This document shows positions 8,437-16,027 of a stretch of 28,606 nt of DNA, one piece after another. Numbering within the stretch: position 1 is the first letter of the stretch; each line of letters begins with the position of its first letter. The notes beneath the pieces were generated by a model that worked only from the letters and a program-made list of their open reading frames with translations, searched no databases and was not told where the DNA came from. The position numbers were made by a program, and so were the translations under genes. The DNA lies in IMG/VR virus record IMGVR_UViG_3300013285_000056, positions 1-28,606 of that record; one strand, given 5' to 3'. The stretch is from a virus.

Positions 8437-8702
8437 TCTTCTTGACGAAGATTATCTGTGCTGTTTAAGATACTCTCAATCATATCAAGATCATCGCGAA
8501 CACGATCGAAGTCACGCTTCTGTGCCATCTTAATTGCTCGCTTGAGCAGGCTTGGCTTTAGTTCCATTTCCTCAGCAATATGCTTAATGGTATCGTTAAG
8601 TCCTTCTGTAAGAACTTCTACTTCGGTCATTACAGTGCTCGACTCACTGATAAGCTGCTTTAGCTTTGCTTTTTCTTCTGCATTGAAATTTCTAACAGTC
8701 AT
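8430..8702 (-). CDS. dsbA: DsbA-like double-stranded DNA-binding protein (late transcription)
   Basis: A 90-residue acidic, helical protein. Residues 37-65 (DTIKHIAEEMELKPSLLKRA and the following IKMAQKRDF) match the helix-turn-helix-like core of the T4 DsbA family, which has similar length (89 residues in T4) and binds DNA near late promoters to stimulate late transcription. The ATG overlaps the stop of the preceding gene as ATGA. It lies just upstream of the DNA polymerase gene. Homology is judged from length and the helical core pattern, so moderate certainty. Confidence 0.65.
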   Translation of the reverse strand: MTVRNFNAEEKAKLKQLISESSTVMTEVEVLTEGLNDTIKHIAEEMELKPSLLKRAIKMAQKRDFDRVRDDLDMIESILNSTDNLRQEDE

Positions 8703-9154
8703 TTGTTTTCCTCTTTTGATAGTATCTCTAAAGTCTTAAATTCATTATACGCTTCCAGCAGCGCAGGGTCACTAAGTTTCTGCTTTAATATTGTTTCATA
8801 TTGTTCATATGAATCTTTAAGAGTTGGATTTGAATCAAGTAATGTTTGATTTTTTGGAATGATGCAAAAAACTTCTTTCATCATTTTAATAATATCAATC
8901 AGATCATCAATATTAATTTTATTTTTGTCAGTTGATATAGATGGATTAGGTCCTGATATAAAGACATCTGCATTAATAGATGTTGAACTAAAACTACCAC
9001 CGGAACTACCAGTAGCACCATACCAACTTGTAGGCATTGTAATATTTCCAATACTACTAATGACCCCTCCACCGCCGCCTGATACTACAACCGTAGATGT
9101 GTTTGAATACACCGTTGCTGGTGCAGTGGATGCTTTGACAATTGTTGTAAACAT
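8699..9154 (-). CDS. Unknown protein with Ser/Thr/Gly-rich N-terminal half, possible virion protein
   Basis: A 151-residue protein in two parts. Residues 1-75 are low-complexity Ser/Thr/Gly/Val, including VVVSGGGGGVIS and an internal ATGSSGGSFSSTS, typical of phage structural or adhesin segments. Residues 80-151 are charged and helical (IDDLIDIIKMMKEVFCIIPK and then YEQYETILKQKLSDPALLEAYNEFKTLEIL). The ATG has only a weak GAAGAG site about eleven bases upstream. It overlaps the dsbA-like start as ATGA. I know no named family; a small structural protein is the most likely reading. Confidence 0.6.
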   Translation of the reverse strand: MFTTIVKASTAPATVYSNTSTVVVSGGGGGVISSIGNITMPTSWYGATGSSGGSFSSTSINADVFISGPNPSISTDKNKINIDDLIDIIKMMKEVFCIIPKNQTLLDSNPTLKDSYEQYETILKQKLSDPALLEAYNEFKTLEILSKEENK

Positions 9155-9202
9155 TAGAAAAGCTCTTCAGCAATTCCCAGTAGCTCTGCTACTATTTCAA
9201 AC

Positions 9203-9556
9203 TTATACATGTCTAGGTTTGCCTTCTCTTGACTTCTTATATTGTATAGCATAATCGTCTGGAGTGCAATTAAATTTTTTTACAAACGCTTTATGTAGAT
9301 CATTGGGTTCAACTCGAAATTTCTCACAAATAGTTTGCATCAACATGTTGATATGATCATAATCAGTATTTGGTATATGCTTTAGATTGTGCTTTAGTTG
9401 TTCAACTGCACCCATCATAGTTTGTTTTTGATTTTCCTCAACAGACTTATCATAACGAAAACGTGCGCCCATAAGCCCGCGAGCGCCTGCGCTAATTGGA
9501 TATTTGCTCTGAACGCCAACTGACATTAAAGCTTCCATTATTTCTTTAAGACGCAT
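9203..9556 (-). CDS. Unknown protein with capsid-targeting-type N-terminus
   Basis: A 117-residue protein that begins MRLKEIMEALMS. The I-M-E|A segment (residues 6-9) fits the (I/L)-x-E cleavage consensus of the T4 prohead protease gp21, and the whole N-terminus resembles the capsid-targeting sequence of T4 internal proteins (MKTYQEFIAEA). The remainder has a Gly/Arg-rich patch (AGARGLMGARFRYD, about 23-36) and a helical C-terminal part with a PNDLHKAFVKKFNCTPDDYA motif. Its ATG overlaps the stop of the next gene as TAATG. Function beyond probable head localisation is unknown. Confidence 0.6.
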   Translation of the reverse strand: MRLKEIMEALMSVGVQSKYPISAGARGLMGARFRYDKSVEENQKQTMMGAVEQLKHNLKHIPNTDYDHINMLMQTICEKFRVEPNDLHKAFVKKFNCTPDDYAIQYKKSREGKPRHV

Positions 9557-9747
9557 TATACTTTTCCATTTGATCTAAGTTTAGGTGGTCCATCATTACT
9601 TATTGTAAATCCCAACTTAGCAGCTTGCTTTTTATCTTCGCCTGGGCCAACATCAACAGTTAGTGCATTGGACCAACGTGGGTCTTTAGCTTCTTCATCA
9701 TCCTTAGGTATATGCCCGCTTGATTCAGTTATCTCACTTACTTTCAT
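9556..9747 (-). CDS. Small conserved protein with capsid-targeting-type N-terminus
   Basis: A 63-residue protein that begins MKVSEITESSGH; I-T-E|S (6-9) fits the prohead-protease consensus. The frame is open to another ATG at 9759, but the ATG at 9747 overlaps the upstream stop as TAATG, and only this start gives the same N-terminal pattern as its neighbours, so I prefer it. The body contains DPRWSNALTVDVGPGEDKKQ and AAKLGFTISNDGPPKL, a combination I associate with small proteins of marine T4-like phages without known function. Confidence 0.6.
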   Translation of the reverse strand: MKVSEITESSGHIPKDDEEAKDPRWSNALTVDVGPGEDKKQAAKLGFTISNDGPPKLRSNGKV

Positions 9748-10679
9748 TAGCAATGCCATTTACGCAGTGATTTATTGATACGACTATTAGGATCTCGCTT
9801 GGTCTTTGCACCAGTTCTATGTTTCTTCATACCCTTCATACGGGCGCAGAAGCTCTTGCGACGTTTAGAAGCTTTACTGCCTTTCTTTAGCTTACTGGGC
9901 TTAGTAGTAACTGCGGTCTTTAGTTTACTTCCAGGATGTTCTCTGCGATAACTGTTTACACCCTTCTGATTTAATCCACCATTCTTGTTCTTACCTGAGC
10001 TCTTCTGCCAAGCAGCAGCTTCAAATAGTTCATCGTCTTCTACAGTTTCAAAGTGTTCCCAAATTTCTTCAGAATCAACTCCATAGTGTAGTGCTAGTTC
10101 TTCGACCATCTCTTCAATCATGTCAAACTGTTCGTCTGGCGTTATGTAATCTTCATCAAGATCTTCGTCTTCTTCGATGCTCTCGTTGGGCACACAGTTG
10201 CGTACTTGACCGCCATTCTTGCCCTTCTTAGTGCCTTCTGCATGTTTACCAGGCCAGCATTTGGTGTAACCGTTGCTGTCTTTTTGACCTTTTTGAATTT
10301 CGTTAAGATTACCATGTGCTTCACACATGCCGCAATCTTCGCAGACCATTTCCATTTCAATACTTTCATTATGCTTACGCTTGCCGGCACAATGAGCCTT
10401 TTGACTGAATCCCTTAGGATGCGAACAGTTTATGCTAGATTTATATTTTTGACTCCAAGTTTCCTCCACACTTTCGTTAGGCACACAGTTATTAACTCTT
10501 ATGCCGCCCTTCATCTTAGTGCCTTCTTTATGCTTTCCTGTCCAGCACTTGGCATCAAGTCTCTGTTTAGCTTCGTCTGTTTCTTCTTTTGGCTTCTTGC
10601 CGTGCTTTTTCATATTAATAGCAATAGCTGCTTGCTGTGCTGCATTTGCTGCTTCTGAAATAATATCTTTAACTTTCAT
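9747..10679 (-). CDS. Cys-rich repeat protein with DUF6321-like C-terminus, probable internal head protein
   Basis: A 310-residue basic, Cys-rich protein. It begins MKVKDIISEA, a capsid-targeting-type sequence with I-S-E|A at 7-10. Residues 42-69 and 139-167 are copies of one unit, DxKCWxGKHxEGTK..GG..RxNCVPNES; a diverged third unit at 83-106 is NCSHPKGF...HCAGKRKHNES. Between them is CEDCGMCEAH (113-122), a possible metal site. An acidic helical segment covers 168-220. The last 90 residues (AAAWQKSSGKNKNGGLNQKG to the end INKSLRKWHC) match the DUF6321-type domain of marine T4-like phages, ending in RRKSFCARMKGMKKH. L-F-E|A at 218-221 sits exactly before this domain, and L-N-E and I-E-E sites occur at 125-127 and 168-170, so proteolysis by the prohead protease into fragments is plausible. 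A basic DNA-associated core protein is the likely role (inference). Confidence 0.72.
   Translation of the reverse strand: MKVKDIISEAANAAQQAAIAINMKKHGKKPKEETDEAKQRLDAKCWTGKHKEGTKMKGGIRVNNCVPNESVEETWSQKYKSSINCSHPKGFSQKAHCAGKRKHNESIEMEMVCEDCGMCEAHGNLNEIQKGQKDSNGYTKCWPGKHAEGTKKGKNGGQVRNCVPNESIEEDEDLDEDYITPDEQFDMIEEMVEELALHYGVDSEEIWEHFETVEDDELFEAAAWQKSSGKNKNGGLNQKGVNSYRREHPGSKLKTAVTTKPSKLKKGSKASKRRKSFCARMKGMKKHRTGAKTKRDPNSRINKSLRKWHC
10179..10265 (-). repeat. Coding repeat, second copy of Cys-rich unit
   Basis: Encodes residues 139-167 of the 310-residue protein (TKCWPGKHAEGTKKGKNGGQ and the following VRNCVPNES). The first copy lies at 10473-10556 (residues 42-69). The two differ by substitutions and a short insertion, so they are old diverged duplicates. 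Confidence 0.7.
10473..10556 (-). repeat. Coding repeat, first copy of Cys-rich unit
   Basis: Encodes residues 42-69 of the 310-residue protein (AKCWTGKHKEGTKMKGGIRV and the following NNCVPNES). It pairs with the copy at 10179-10265. Each unit holds two Cys about 20 residues apart and ends in VPNES followed by a V/I-E-E tripeptide. Confidence 0.7.
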
Positions 10680-10825
10680 GGCGCACCTTGTCCTTTATAC
10701 TTCTTAAAGCTGCGTTTCTTTGCTTTATTCATTGAACTCAATTTGATATTACCAACACCTTGGCTAGTCTTTTTGTTATTCTTCATTCTTTCTACTTTGA
10801 CTTCTTTAGTTATTTTACTAGCCAT
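10676..10825 (-). CDS. Small basic protein, 49 residues
   Basis: A short frame with ATG at 10825, GGAG eight bases before it, and a TGA that overlaps the start of the next gene as ATGA. The product begins MASKITKEVKVERMKNNKKT, runs through SQGVGNIKLSSMNKAKKRSF and ends KKYKGQGAP. It is strongly basic (about one third Lys/Arg) and has no hydrophobic segment. Good ribosome site, exact junctions on both sides and one orientation make it a real gene. A nucleic-acid-binding or head-core role is possible but unproven. Confidence 0.7.
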   Translation of the reverse strand: MASKITKEVKVERMKNNKKTSQGVGNIKLSSMNKAKKRSFKKYKGQGAP

Positions 10826-10847
10826 TTGTTGATCTCCCTGTTAATTA

Positions 10848-12113
10848 TTATGCGTCACCAACCATCTTTTTGCCTGGCTTGCCTTTGTCTTTACCTTTGT
10901 AGTAACCAGTAAACTTTGGACCAGTTTCTTTGCTTTCGCCGTATTCCTTACGGCCAAATGAATCATCCTTATAACCAGCCATATAGTCCGCAATCTCTGC
11001 TGGATCGGTTAACTTTACTGCACTGCGCCCACCCTTACCATTATCAACCATTTTATGTGGATTTGGTGCACGACCGTAATAACCATCAGCTACACCGCGA
11101 GCATGTGGGCCATATCCATCACTGCCTTCTGCTAAACTTTCATTGGCTTTCTTCTTACGTGGCTTACGACGCATAATGCTACCTGGTCCGCCATTTGCAA
11201 ATCCATTACCGGCGCCCATACTGCCAGCCATTCCGCCTGAGCTACTTGCTCCGCCACTGGCATCCTCAGCGACAATCTTCATACCTTTGTGATCTTTACA
11301 ATGACTAAATCCAGTGTGATGTGGGGCAGTTAATCCACTACCACTAAATCCCTTGCCACATTGACTACAATGAACTACTTTGGCTTTTGGTTTTTGTTCT
11401 TTACTTTCACCAATTACAGTATAGCCCTGCTGTTGTTTTACTTTAATATCAGTTTGTCGAACCATGATGGGTGTGCCAAGTGGCTTTCTATCTAGGCCTA
11501 ACTTTACCATCTTTACCATGCCATCACTGGTCTGTGTTGGGGTAGCTCCGCCATTTTCTGGAGTTGCACTGGCTTGCCCGGGCTGCATAGTTTGACCGCC
11601 TGTAGTATCTCTTTCAGGATTGTCTGGGTTATCGCCTGGGCCATAAGCAGCAACACTTGCTTCGCTTACTCCTTCACTAGGATTCTGCATTTCATAACTT
11701 AGATAATGATATACACTATCTAGGTAATCAGCTGCTTTAGTAATCTTAGCCTGCACCCAACCCTCAAGTCCCTGCTCTTCACTAATCTGCTTTAGCATCT
11801 TTTCAAGTGATAATGCACTTTTTGCAGCACGATATAGATCGCTGCGAGCCATCTGAACTTCATGATCAGGATGACTGTCATATTCACTAACTGGAACTTG
11901 CTGTGGAAGTATAGGATTATCCATTGGCATTGGACTATTCATCTGATCTTGAGGTAATCCAGTTTCAGCAAGTTGTTTATTAACATGCTCTAGTAATGAA
12001 GTCATCTTATGCAATAAATTATCGCTTGATTCTGTGAAATTAGAATTCTGCAATAGACGAATACGTTGCTCTAATGCATATCGTTGCTTTAATAGGGTAA
12101 TCTTATCGGACAT
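10848..12113 (-). CDS. Conserved T4-like virion-associated protein with Cys/His cluster
   Basis: A 421-residue protein. Residues 1-55 are helical. Residues 88-142 (MARSDLYRAAKSALSLEKML, then LEGWVQAKITKAADYLDSVY) form a helical domain that recurs in proteins of marine T4-like phages. Residues 145-200 are Pro/Gly/Thr-rich linker. Residues 246-272 hold a Cys/His cluster, CSQCGKGF then HHTGFSHC, like a zinc finger (Cys249, Cys252, His265/266, His271 or Cys272). The tail (310-421) is Gly/Lys-rich and basic. (I/L/V)-x-E sites appear in linkers: VSE|A at 149-152, VAE|D at 281-284 and LAE|G at 327-330, which suggests prohead processing. The ATG is preceded by AGGA and by a late-type box at 12137-12143. 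Exact role unknown. Confidence 0.65.
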   Translation of the reverse strand: MSDKITLLKQRYALEQRIRLLQNSNFTESSDNLLHKMTSLLEHVNKQLAETGLPQDQMNSPMPMDNPILPQQVPVSEYDSHPDHEVQMARSDLYRAAKSALSLEKMLKQISEEQGLEGWVQAKITKAADYLDSVYHYLSYEMQNPSEGVSEASVAAYGPGDNPDNPERDTTGGQTMQPGQASATPENGGATPTQTSDGMVKMVKLGLDRKPLGTPIMVRQTDIKVKQQQGYTVIGESKEQKPKAKVVHCSQCGKGFSGSGLTAPHHTGFSHCKDHKGMKIVAEDASGGASSSGGMAGSMGAGNGFANGGPGSIMRRKPRKKKANESLAEGSDGYGPHARGVADGYYGRAPNPHKMVDNGKGGRSAVKLTDPAEIADYMAGYKDDSFGRKEYGESKETGPKFTGYYKGKDKGKPGKKMVGDA

Positions 12114-12136
12114 GAGTCAAAATCCTGTGTTGATAA

Positions 12137-12143
12137 TATTTAG
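12137..12143 (-). promoter_or_regulatory. Late promoter box (CTAAATA)
   Basis: The minus strand reads AACTAAATATTATC, with CTAAATA as a variant of the T4 late box. It overlaps the stop codon of the 233-residue gene and gives an expected leader of about 18 bases to the ATG at 12113, with AGGA inside it. It is weaker than the other boxes because the first position is C. Confidence 0.4.
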
Positions 12144-12841
12144 TTGAATTCAAAAGAACACGAGTCGGCATTGACATCATGCATTATCTGTTGATCAAAT
12201 TTAAGACCAGTTATAATAACTTTATGATTGCTGACATTTTCTATTCTAACTTCGTGTTTACCTGGCAATATATCAACGATAATATTCTCTTCTAGTATAT
12301 CATTGGGTATAATATCATATGGATAAAATCTCTCAGAGATCATAATATTATCAAGAAATAGTCTGTACTTCGCTCCAACTGGCGTTACAGTAGCTTTTGG
12401 ATAGGTCAATACAGTTCTATTCTTTGTATAATTGTCTTTAACTATCACTACTTCAAAATCTCTTACTGTGTCTTTAGTTTTATGTCTTGCTACAGTTAAT
12501 GCAAATGTATAATTTGGAGTAAAGGATATACTAGTACTTGGGACTAAATTATCACGTTGACTGACTCCCAGCTCAATTTCAATGATTAAAATATTAGTTG
12601 ATTGATCAATTATAGGTATCTTTAAATCTGTTGCGATATCCATATTAAAAAATTCAGATGCATTTAGCATATAGGAATTGATTGAAAAATCTTTAGTTTT
12701 TTTATCCCCTAGTTTGGGCATTTCAGCCATACCACTGACGGCAGTAATTGCATCATCGTGGTTTAAGTAAAATTTGGCAAATGAATCAGTTTGAGAATTA
12801 TTAAGTTTTAAGTCCAACCTAACTTTAAGTAGTGCTTCCAT
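12140..12841 (-). CDS. Unknown beta-rich protein, possible structural/carbohydrate-binding-like
   Basis: A 233-residue protein composed of short alternating strands with few helices. The C-terminal part (about 160-225) has the rhythm YRLFLDNIMI, then IIVDILPGKHEVRIENVSNH, which resembles beta-sandwich modules where a 'PGKHEVRI' strand follows a loop. The neighbouring 152-residue protein at 17161 has a similar 'DEGDHVIRIKYF' strand, so the two may share a fold. There is no signal peptide. It starts three bases after the stop of the 92-residue gene. Likely a virion accessory protein; no family recognised. Confidence 0.6.
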   Translation of the reverse strand: MEALLKVRLDLKLNNSQTDSFAKFYLNHDDAITAVSGMAEMPKLGDKKTKDFSINSYMLNASEFFNMDIATDLKIPIIDQSTNILIIEIELGVSQRDNLVPSTSISFTPNYTFALTVARHKTKDTVRDFEVVIVKDNYTKNRTVLTYPKATVTPVGAKYRLFLDNIMISERFYPYDIIPNDILEENIIVDILPGKHEVRIENVSNHKVIITGLKFDQQIMHDVNADSCSFEFN

Positions 12842-12844
12842 CTT

Positions 12845-13123
12845 TTACTTATGAATATTAAAAGCACTTTGAATTTGTTTGGCTAACTCGTTTTTCCTAG
12901 CACGTTCTTCTTTTTTACTATGAGTTTTTAGCTTGTGTGCTTTGGCAATTAATGTGCGTAGCTCACCGCGATTTAACTTCTGTTCGTGCATAATGTCTAG
13001 ATATTCTTTTGCACGATATCTTAAATTAGTATGAGGATTTATTGGATTTATCGACTCGAATTCTTCCAAGATTGATAGGATAAATTCCCAATCATGAGTT
13101 TTAGAAAAGTCTGTGTCATACAT
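12845..13123 (-). CDS. Unknown small helical protein
   Basis: A 92-residue charged protein, mainly helical, beginning MYDTDFSKTHDWEFILSILE. It contains RYRAKEYLDIMHEQKLNRGE and a Lys/Arg-rich C-terminal half (KAHKLKTHSKKEERARKNEL). The ATG has a clear GAGGAG ribosome site seven bases upstream. It lies ten bases after the stop of the large 954-residue gene, so it is in the same transcript. No motif suggests a function. Confidence 0.6.
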   Translation of the reverse strand: MYDTDFSKTHDWEFILSILEEFESINPINPHTNLRYRAKEYLDIMHEQKLNRGELRTLIAKAHKLKTHSKKEERARKNELAKQIQSAFNIHK

Positions 13124-13133
13124 ATTGAACTCC

Positions 13134-15998
13134 TCATTTTACAACTCCTGACTTAGCAATACTCGTAAGTATTTGTGCTACTTGAGGAAATGCCGAGTCG
13201 TCGTATTTGATGCCGATACCACCTGCTGCACGCCATTTACTAATATTAACACCATAATCATCAACCAATATATTAGGAGCACCATCTTCCAATGCACGGT
13301 CTGCTTTGCTATGTGTTAATACTATTTCGACAGGAGGCATATCTGAGAAATGTTTTTTAATCCAAGCTATTTTACCTGGCTTACTGCGTTCGTCACCTGC
13401 TAGTGGTGTTGAACAAATTCTATATTCGCCATAATTTTCAATTACTGTTTTAACTAATGATCTTGCATTAGGTAGCATAGGTAAGTCAATCCAAAATGTT
13501 GGCTGATCTCTTACTAATTGTAAAGATTCTTCAGCATTATTGATATCTTTATAATGATCAACACCAGCTAATCTCGACCATTCACTAAAGAAGTCAGCGA
13601 GCACTCCATCCATGTCTAGATAGACACGAGGCTTTGTACTTTCATCTGTTGCATCCTCGTAAATTGAATAGCGTCTTTTCAACCCTTGAACTTTAAATCC
13701 TGCCATTCTTCCAGCGAGCAGTCTTGGATGAACAGTTTTAATCATATAAATTGTATTACCTGCAGAATCTTCATTTTTTGCTAATGCAATACCAAAACCA
13801 TTCTTAGGTTCTCTTGGAGGACCATTTTCACCTTTGAGTACAAAATCTGTGTTATTTAAGTTATTAATATCTTTACCATGTTGTCTAACTGCTTTTTCAA
13901 TAATCTCATAAATTTCCTCAATATCAACACTACGCTCGCCTTTTCTATCAAGACGCTCGATAGCATGATGTGAGATGAAGACTGGCGCACCCATGATGTC
14001 AATGCCTTCTAATTCCTCACCTCTGCTATAGTCAGTTGTTTCGTTTAAACTTTCATCTAATTCATAAAATTTACTGTCGATTTCCTTTTTTAGATCGGCA
14101 ATAGCTTCATCCTCGCTGCGGCCTTTGGCAATTAATGTCTTTAACGCACCGTCAATGATAGTTTTTGGCTTCTTAGGCTTCTTTGCTTCATTAACTCCAC
14201 GCTTATACATAGAGATACTACTAAGTGGAATAACACCGTGATACTCCAAAGTATTACCTTCGTTATCTTGGACATTTTGATCCATCTTTAATAGTGAAGG
14301 ATTTAAACCAGCAGTTGCGATTTTCAATATGACAATATCATCTAGCCATTCGTCTGGAACAGTTTCGCTTGCTTCAGCATAACTTTCCGCAACATTTGGA
14401 TCAGTAGCAAGATATACTACGCCATGTATGCTGTCTTCCCAACGCTTACGCTCACTACCTTTACCGCCTAAACCTGTCTTTTTAATAGAACGCAATAGCG
14501 CACGATATGTGGCATGATATAATACAGGAGGAATGTTTGTTTCTTCTATTTCTTCGTTGGCTCGCTTCTTGCCGCGACGCATGTTCAGCTGCCAACGTGC
14601 TAATTGTCCTTTACGACCTTCAGCATGACTGGCTTTTTCTAGTTCTGCCACTGTGGCTTTCTTAGGGATACCATGACGCTGACTGTCTCCAGGACGACCT
14701 GGCCCTTTTCCATCAGCGAAATTTTCACCTATCTTTTTTTTTAGATCATCAGTATGTTGAGCAAATCTGCCATCGCTAAATCCACCTTGGCCCAATGCAC
14801 TCTTCATATAGCTGCCTAGGAAGTCTGCTTTTGATTGATCATTAGGTCGAGCATTCATACGATCCATTGCTGCTGATACTGGCTCACCTGGAACAGCTAC
14901 AGCGTCGTCATCTTCTTCCTCAACCTTAGCAAGTCTGGTATAGTAATCTAACTTCTCGCCAATATGATCCATTGCTATTTCAGTGGCAACTTCGATATCA
15001 TTTGTATGTTCAAATTCTATTTTAACGCCGCGATTAATTTGACGATGAACTTCTTCTGGTGTAATTATGTATCTCTTGGCAAGTTCTCTTACGCTAGGTG
15101 TGCGTTTATTAAGTTCTTCGCTTTCGTCAGTTGCTCCTCTGCCAATGCCAATGGCAGTACTTGCCGCTGTTGCAGCAGCTTTTCCAGGAATTAAATTAGT
15201 TGCAAGTTGAGCAGCAGGTAGTAGAGCTTTGCCATACTCTCCCTTGTTGATAGCAGAACCAATCTTGCCTATATCTCCTATGGGAGTATAATTTTTAAGA
15301 GCATTTGATATAGGTGTATCTTTTTGATTTTCTGGACGCATCATGAATGCACGGTGTTCATCTTCATCAGCATCTTCATTGATACTTTCCAACTGCATAC
15401 CTTTACGTACTAACGGAAACAACTGTTTTTCAACAGCAGTTAATAATTTAAGATTAGTAACTTTTCCACCTAATGTGTTACGAGCAAATGATTCTGGATC
15501 ATTATTAACAATACTCTCACGAGACTTTGTAGCACTAGTAAGACGAGGGCTAATAGCAAAGTCTAGTTTCTCAAAGTAGAAACCTTTACCCATCTTAACA
15601 GATTCTGGATTATTACGTCCATGTTCGTTGCCACTTTTAATCATTGTGGCATATGATTCCATATCATCCTCGCCAGCAACAAATGTAGCTTGTCTAAATC
15701 CCTGCTTGTACAACCATGTTGCAGCAATCAGTGGAGTTTTAATTGAAGCATCCTCAACTAAATGTCCTGTTGTTTCAGGAAATAAAGCTTTCACCCAGTA
15801 ACACTTTTGATCGTATGTAAGTGGATTTTTTGCAGGCTCAACTTTACTGCTTAGAAATAGATACCAGTATGCAACTTCCTGTTTGGCAACTGTTTGTAGT
15901 GTCTTAATAACGCCGCCGTGACCATAATGAGGAGGGTTCATCCTGCCGAAGGTAAACACAACTTTCTTAATGGTTTGATCTATTTCATCTAAGCGCAT
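13134..15998 (-). CDS. Multidomain head-packaged-type polyprotein: nucleotidyltransferase, ART-like, BECR-like, HAD phosphatase
   Basis: A 954-residue protein with separate modules. Residues 10-200 are a cytidylyltransferase-like nucleotidyltransferase: GRMNPPHYGHG with HYGH at 24-27, and SATKSRESI at 155-163. Residues 300-360 resemble DUF5661 (ELAKRYIITPEEVHRQINRG ... FEHTNDIEVATEIAMDHIGE). Residues 493-600 look like an ADP-ribosyltransferase or KptA fold (LYHAT, then GVVYLATDPNVAESYA and EYHGVIPLSSI). Residues 670-760 resemble DUF4258/BECR nucleases (ISHHAIERLDRKGERSVDIE). Residues 790-954 are a HAD 5'(3')-deoxyribonucleotidase-like domain: LDMDGVLADFF (Asp795, Asp797), CSTPL (862-866), Lys898 and VDD (912-914). 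The N-terminus MRLDEIDQT resembles a capsid-targeting sequence. Prohead-protease-type sites lie in linkers: INE|D 206, IEE|T 484, LNE|T 651, IYE|D 779. T4 packages its ADP-ribosyltransferase Alt in a similar way. Nucleotidyltransferase and HAD calls are firm; the ART and BECR calls are tentative. Confidence 0.75.
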   Translation of the reverse strand: MRLDEIDQTIKKVVFTFGRMNPPHYGHGGVIKTLQTVAKQEVAYWYLFLSSKVEPAKNPLTYDQKCYWVKALFPETTGHLVEDASIKTPLIAATWLYKQGFRQATFVAGEDDMESYATMIKSGNEHGRNNPESVKMGKGFYFEKLDFAISPRLTSATKSRESIVNNDPESFARNTLGGKVTNLKLLTAVEKQLFPLVRKGMQLESINEDADEDEHRAFMMRPENQKDTPISNALKNYTPIGDIGKIGSAINKGEYGKALLPAAQLATNLIPGKAAATAASTAIGIGRGATDESEELNKRTPSVRELAKRYIITPEEVHRQINRGVKIEFEHTNDIEVATEIAMDHIGEKLDYYTRLAKVEEEDDDAVAVPGEPVSAAMDRMNARPNDQSKADFLGSYMKSALGQGGFSDGRFAQHTDDLKKKIGENFADGKGPGRPGDSQRHGIPKKATVAELEKASHAEGRKGQLARWQLNMRRGKKRANEEIEETNIPPVLYHATYRALLRSIKKTGLGGKGSERKRWEDSIHGVVYLATDPNVAESYAEASETVPDEWLDDIVILKIATAGLNPSLLKMDQNVQDNEGNTLEYHGVIPLSSISMYKRGVNEAKKPKKPKTIIDGALKTLIAKGRSEDEAIADLKKEIDSKFYELDESLNETTDYSRGEELEGIDIMGAPVFISHHAIERLDRKGERSVDIEEIYEIIEKAVRQHGKDINNLNNTDFVLKGENGPPREPKNGFGIALAKNEDSAGNTIYMIKTVHPRLLAGRMAGFKVQGLKRRYSIYEDATDESTKPRVYLDMDGVLADFFSEWSRLAGVDHYKDINNAEESLQLVRDQPTFWIDLPMLPNARSLVKTVIENYGEYRICSTPLAGDERSKPGKIAWIKKHFSDMPPVEIVLTHSKADRALEDGAPNILVDDYGVNISKWRAAGGIGIKYDDSAFPQVAQILTSIAKSGVVK

Positions 15999-16019
15999 TT
16001 ACAGGACCTATCTATAGAA

Positions 16020-16026
16020 TATTTAT
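16020..16026 (-). promoter_or_regulatory. T4-type late promoter box (ATAAATA)
   Basis: The minus strand reads AGATAAATATTC. The box lies between the stop of the ligase-fold gene and the ATG at 15998, with an expected leader of about 15 bases that contains an AGG. It would drive the 954-residue polyprotein gene and the genes after it. Confidence 0.55.
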
Positions 16027-16027
16027 C

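Noticed and set aside
9748-9759. Start of the small gene at 9759
   Set aside because: No ribosome site; ATG 9747 gives a TAATG junction and the leader shared with neighbouring proteins.
10206-10707. Plus-strand hydrophobic frames opposite the Cys-rich protein
   Set aside because: They are antisense images of Lys/Glu-rich codons, which read as Phe/Leu-rich on the other strand.
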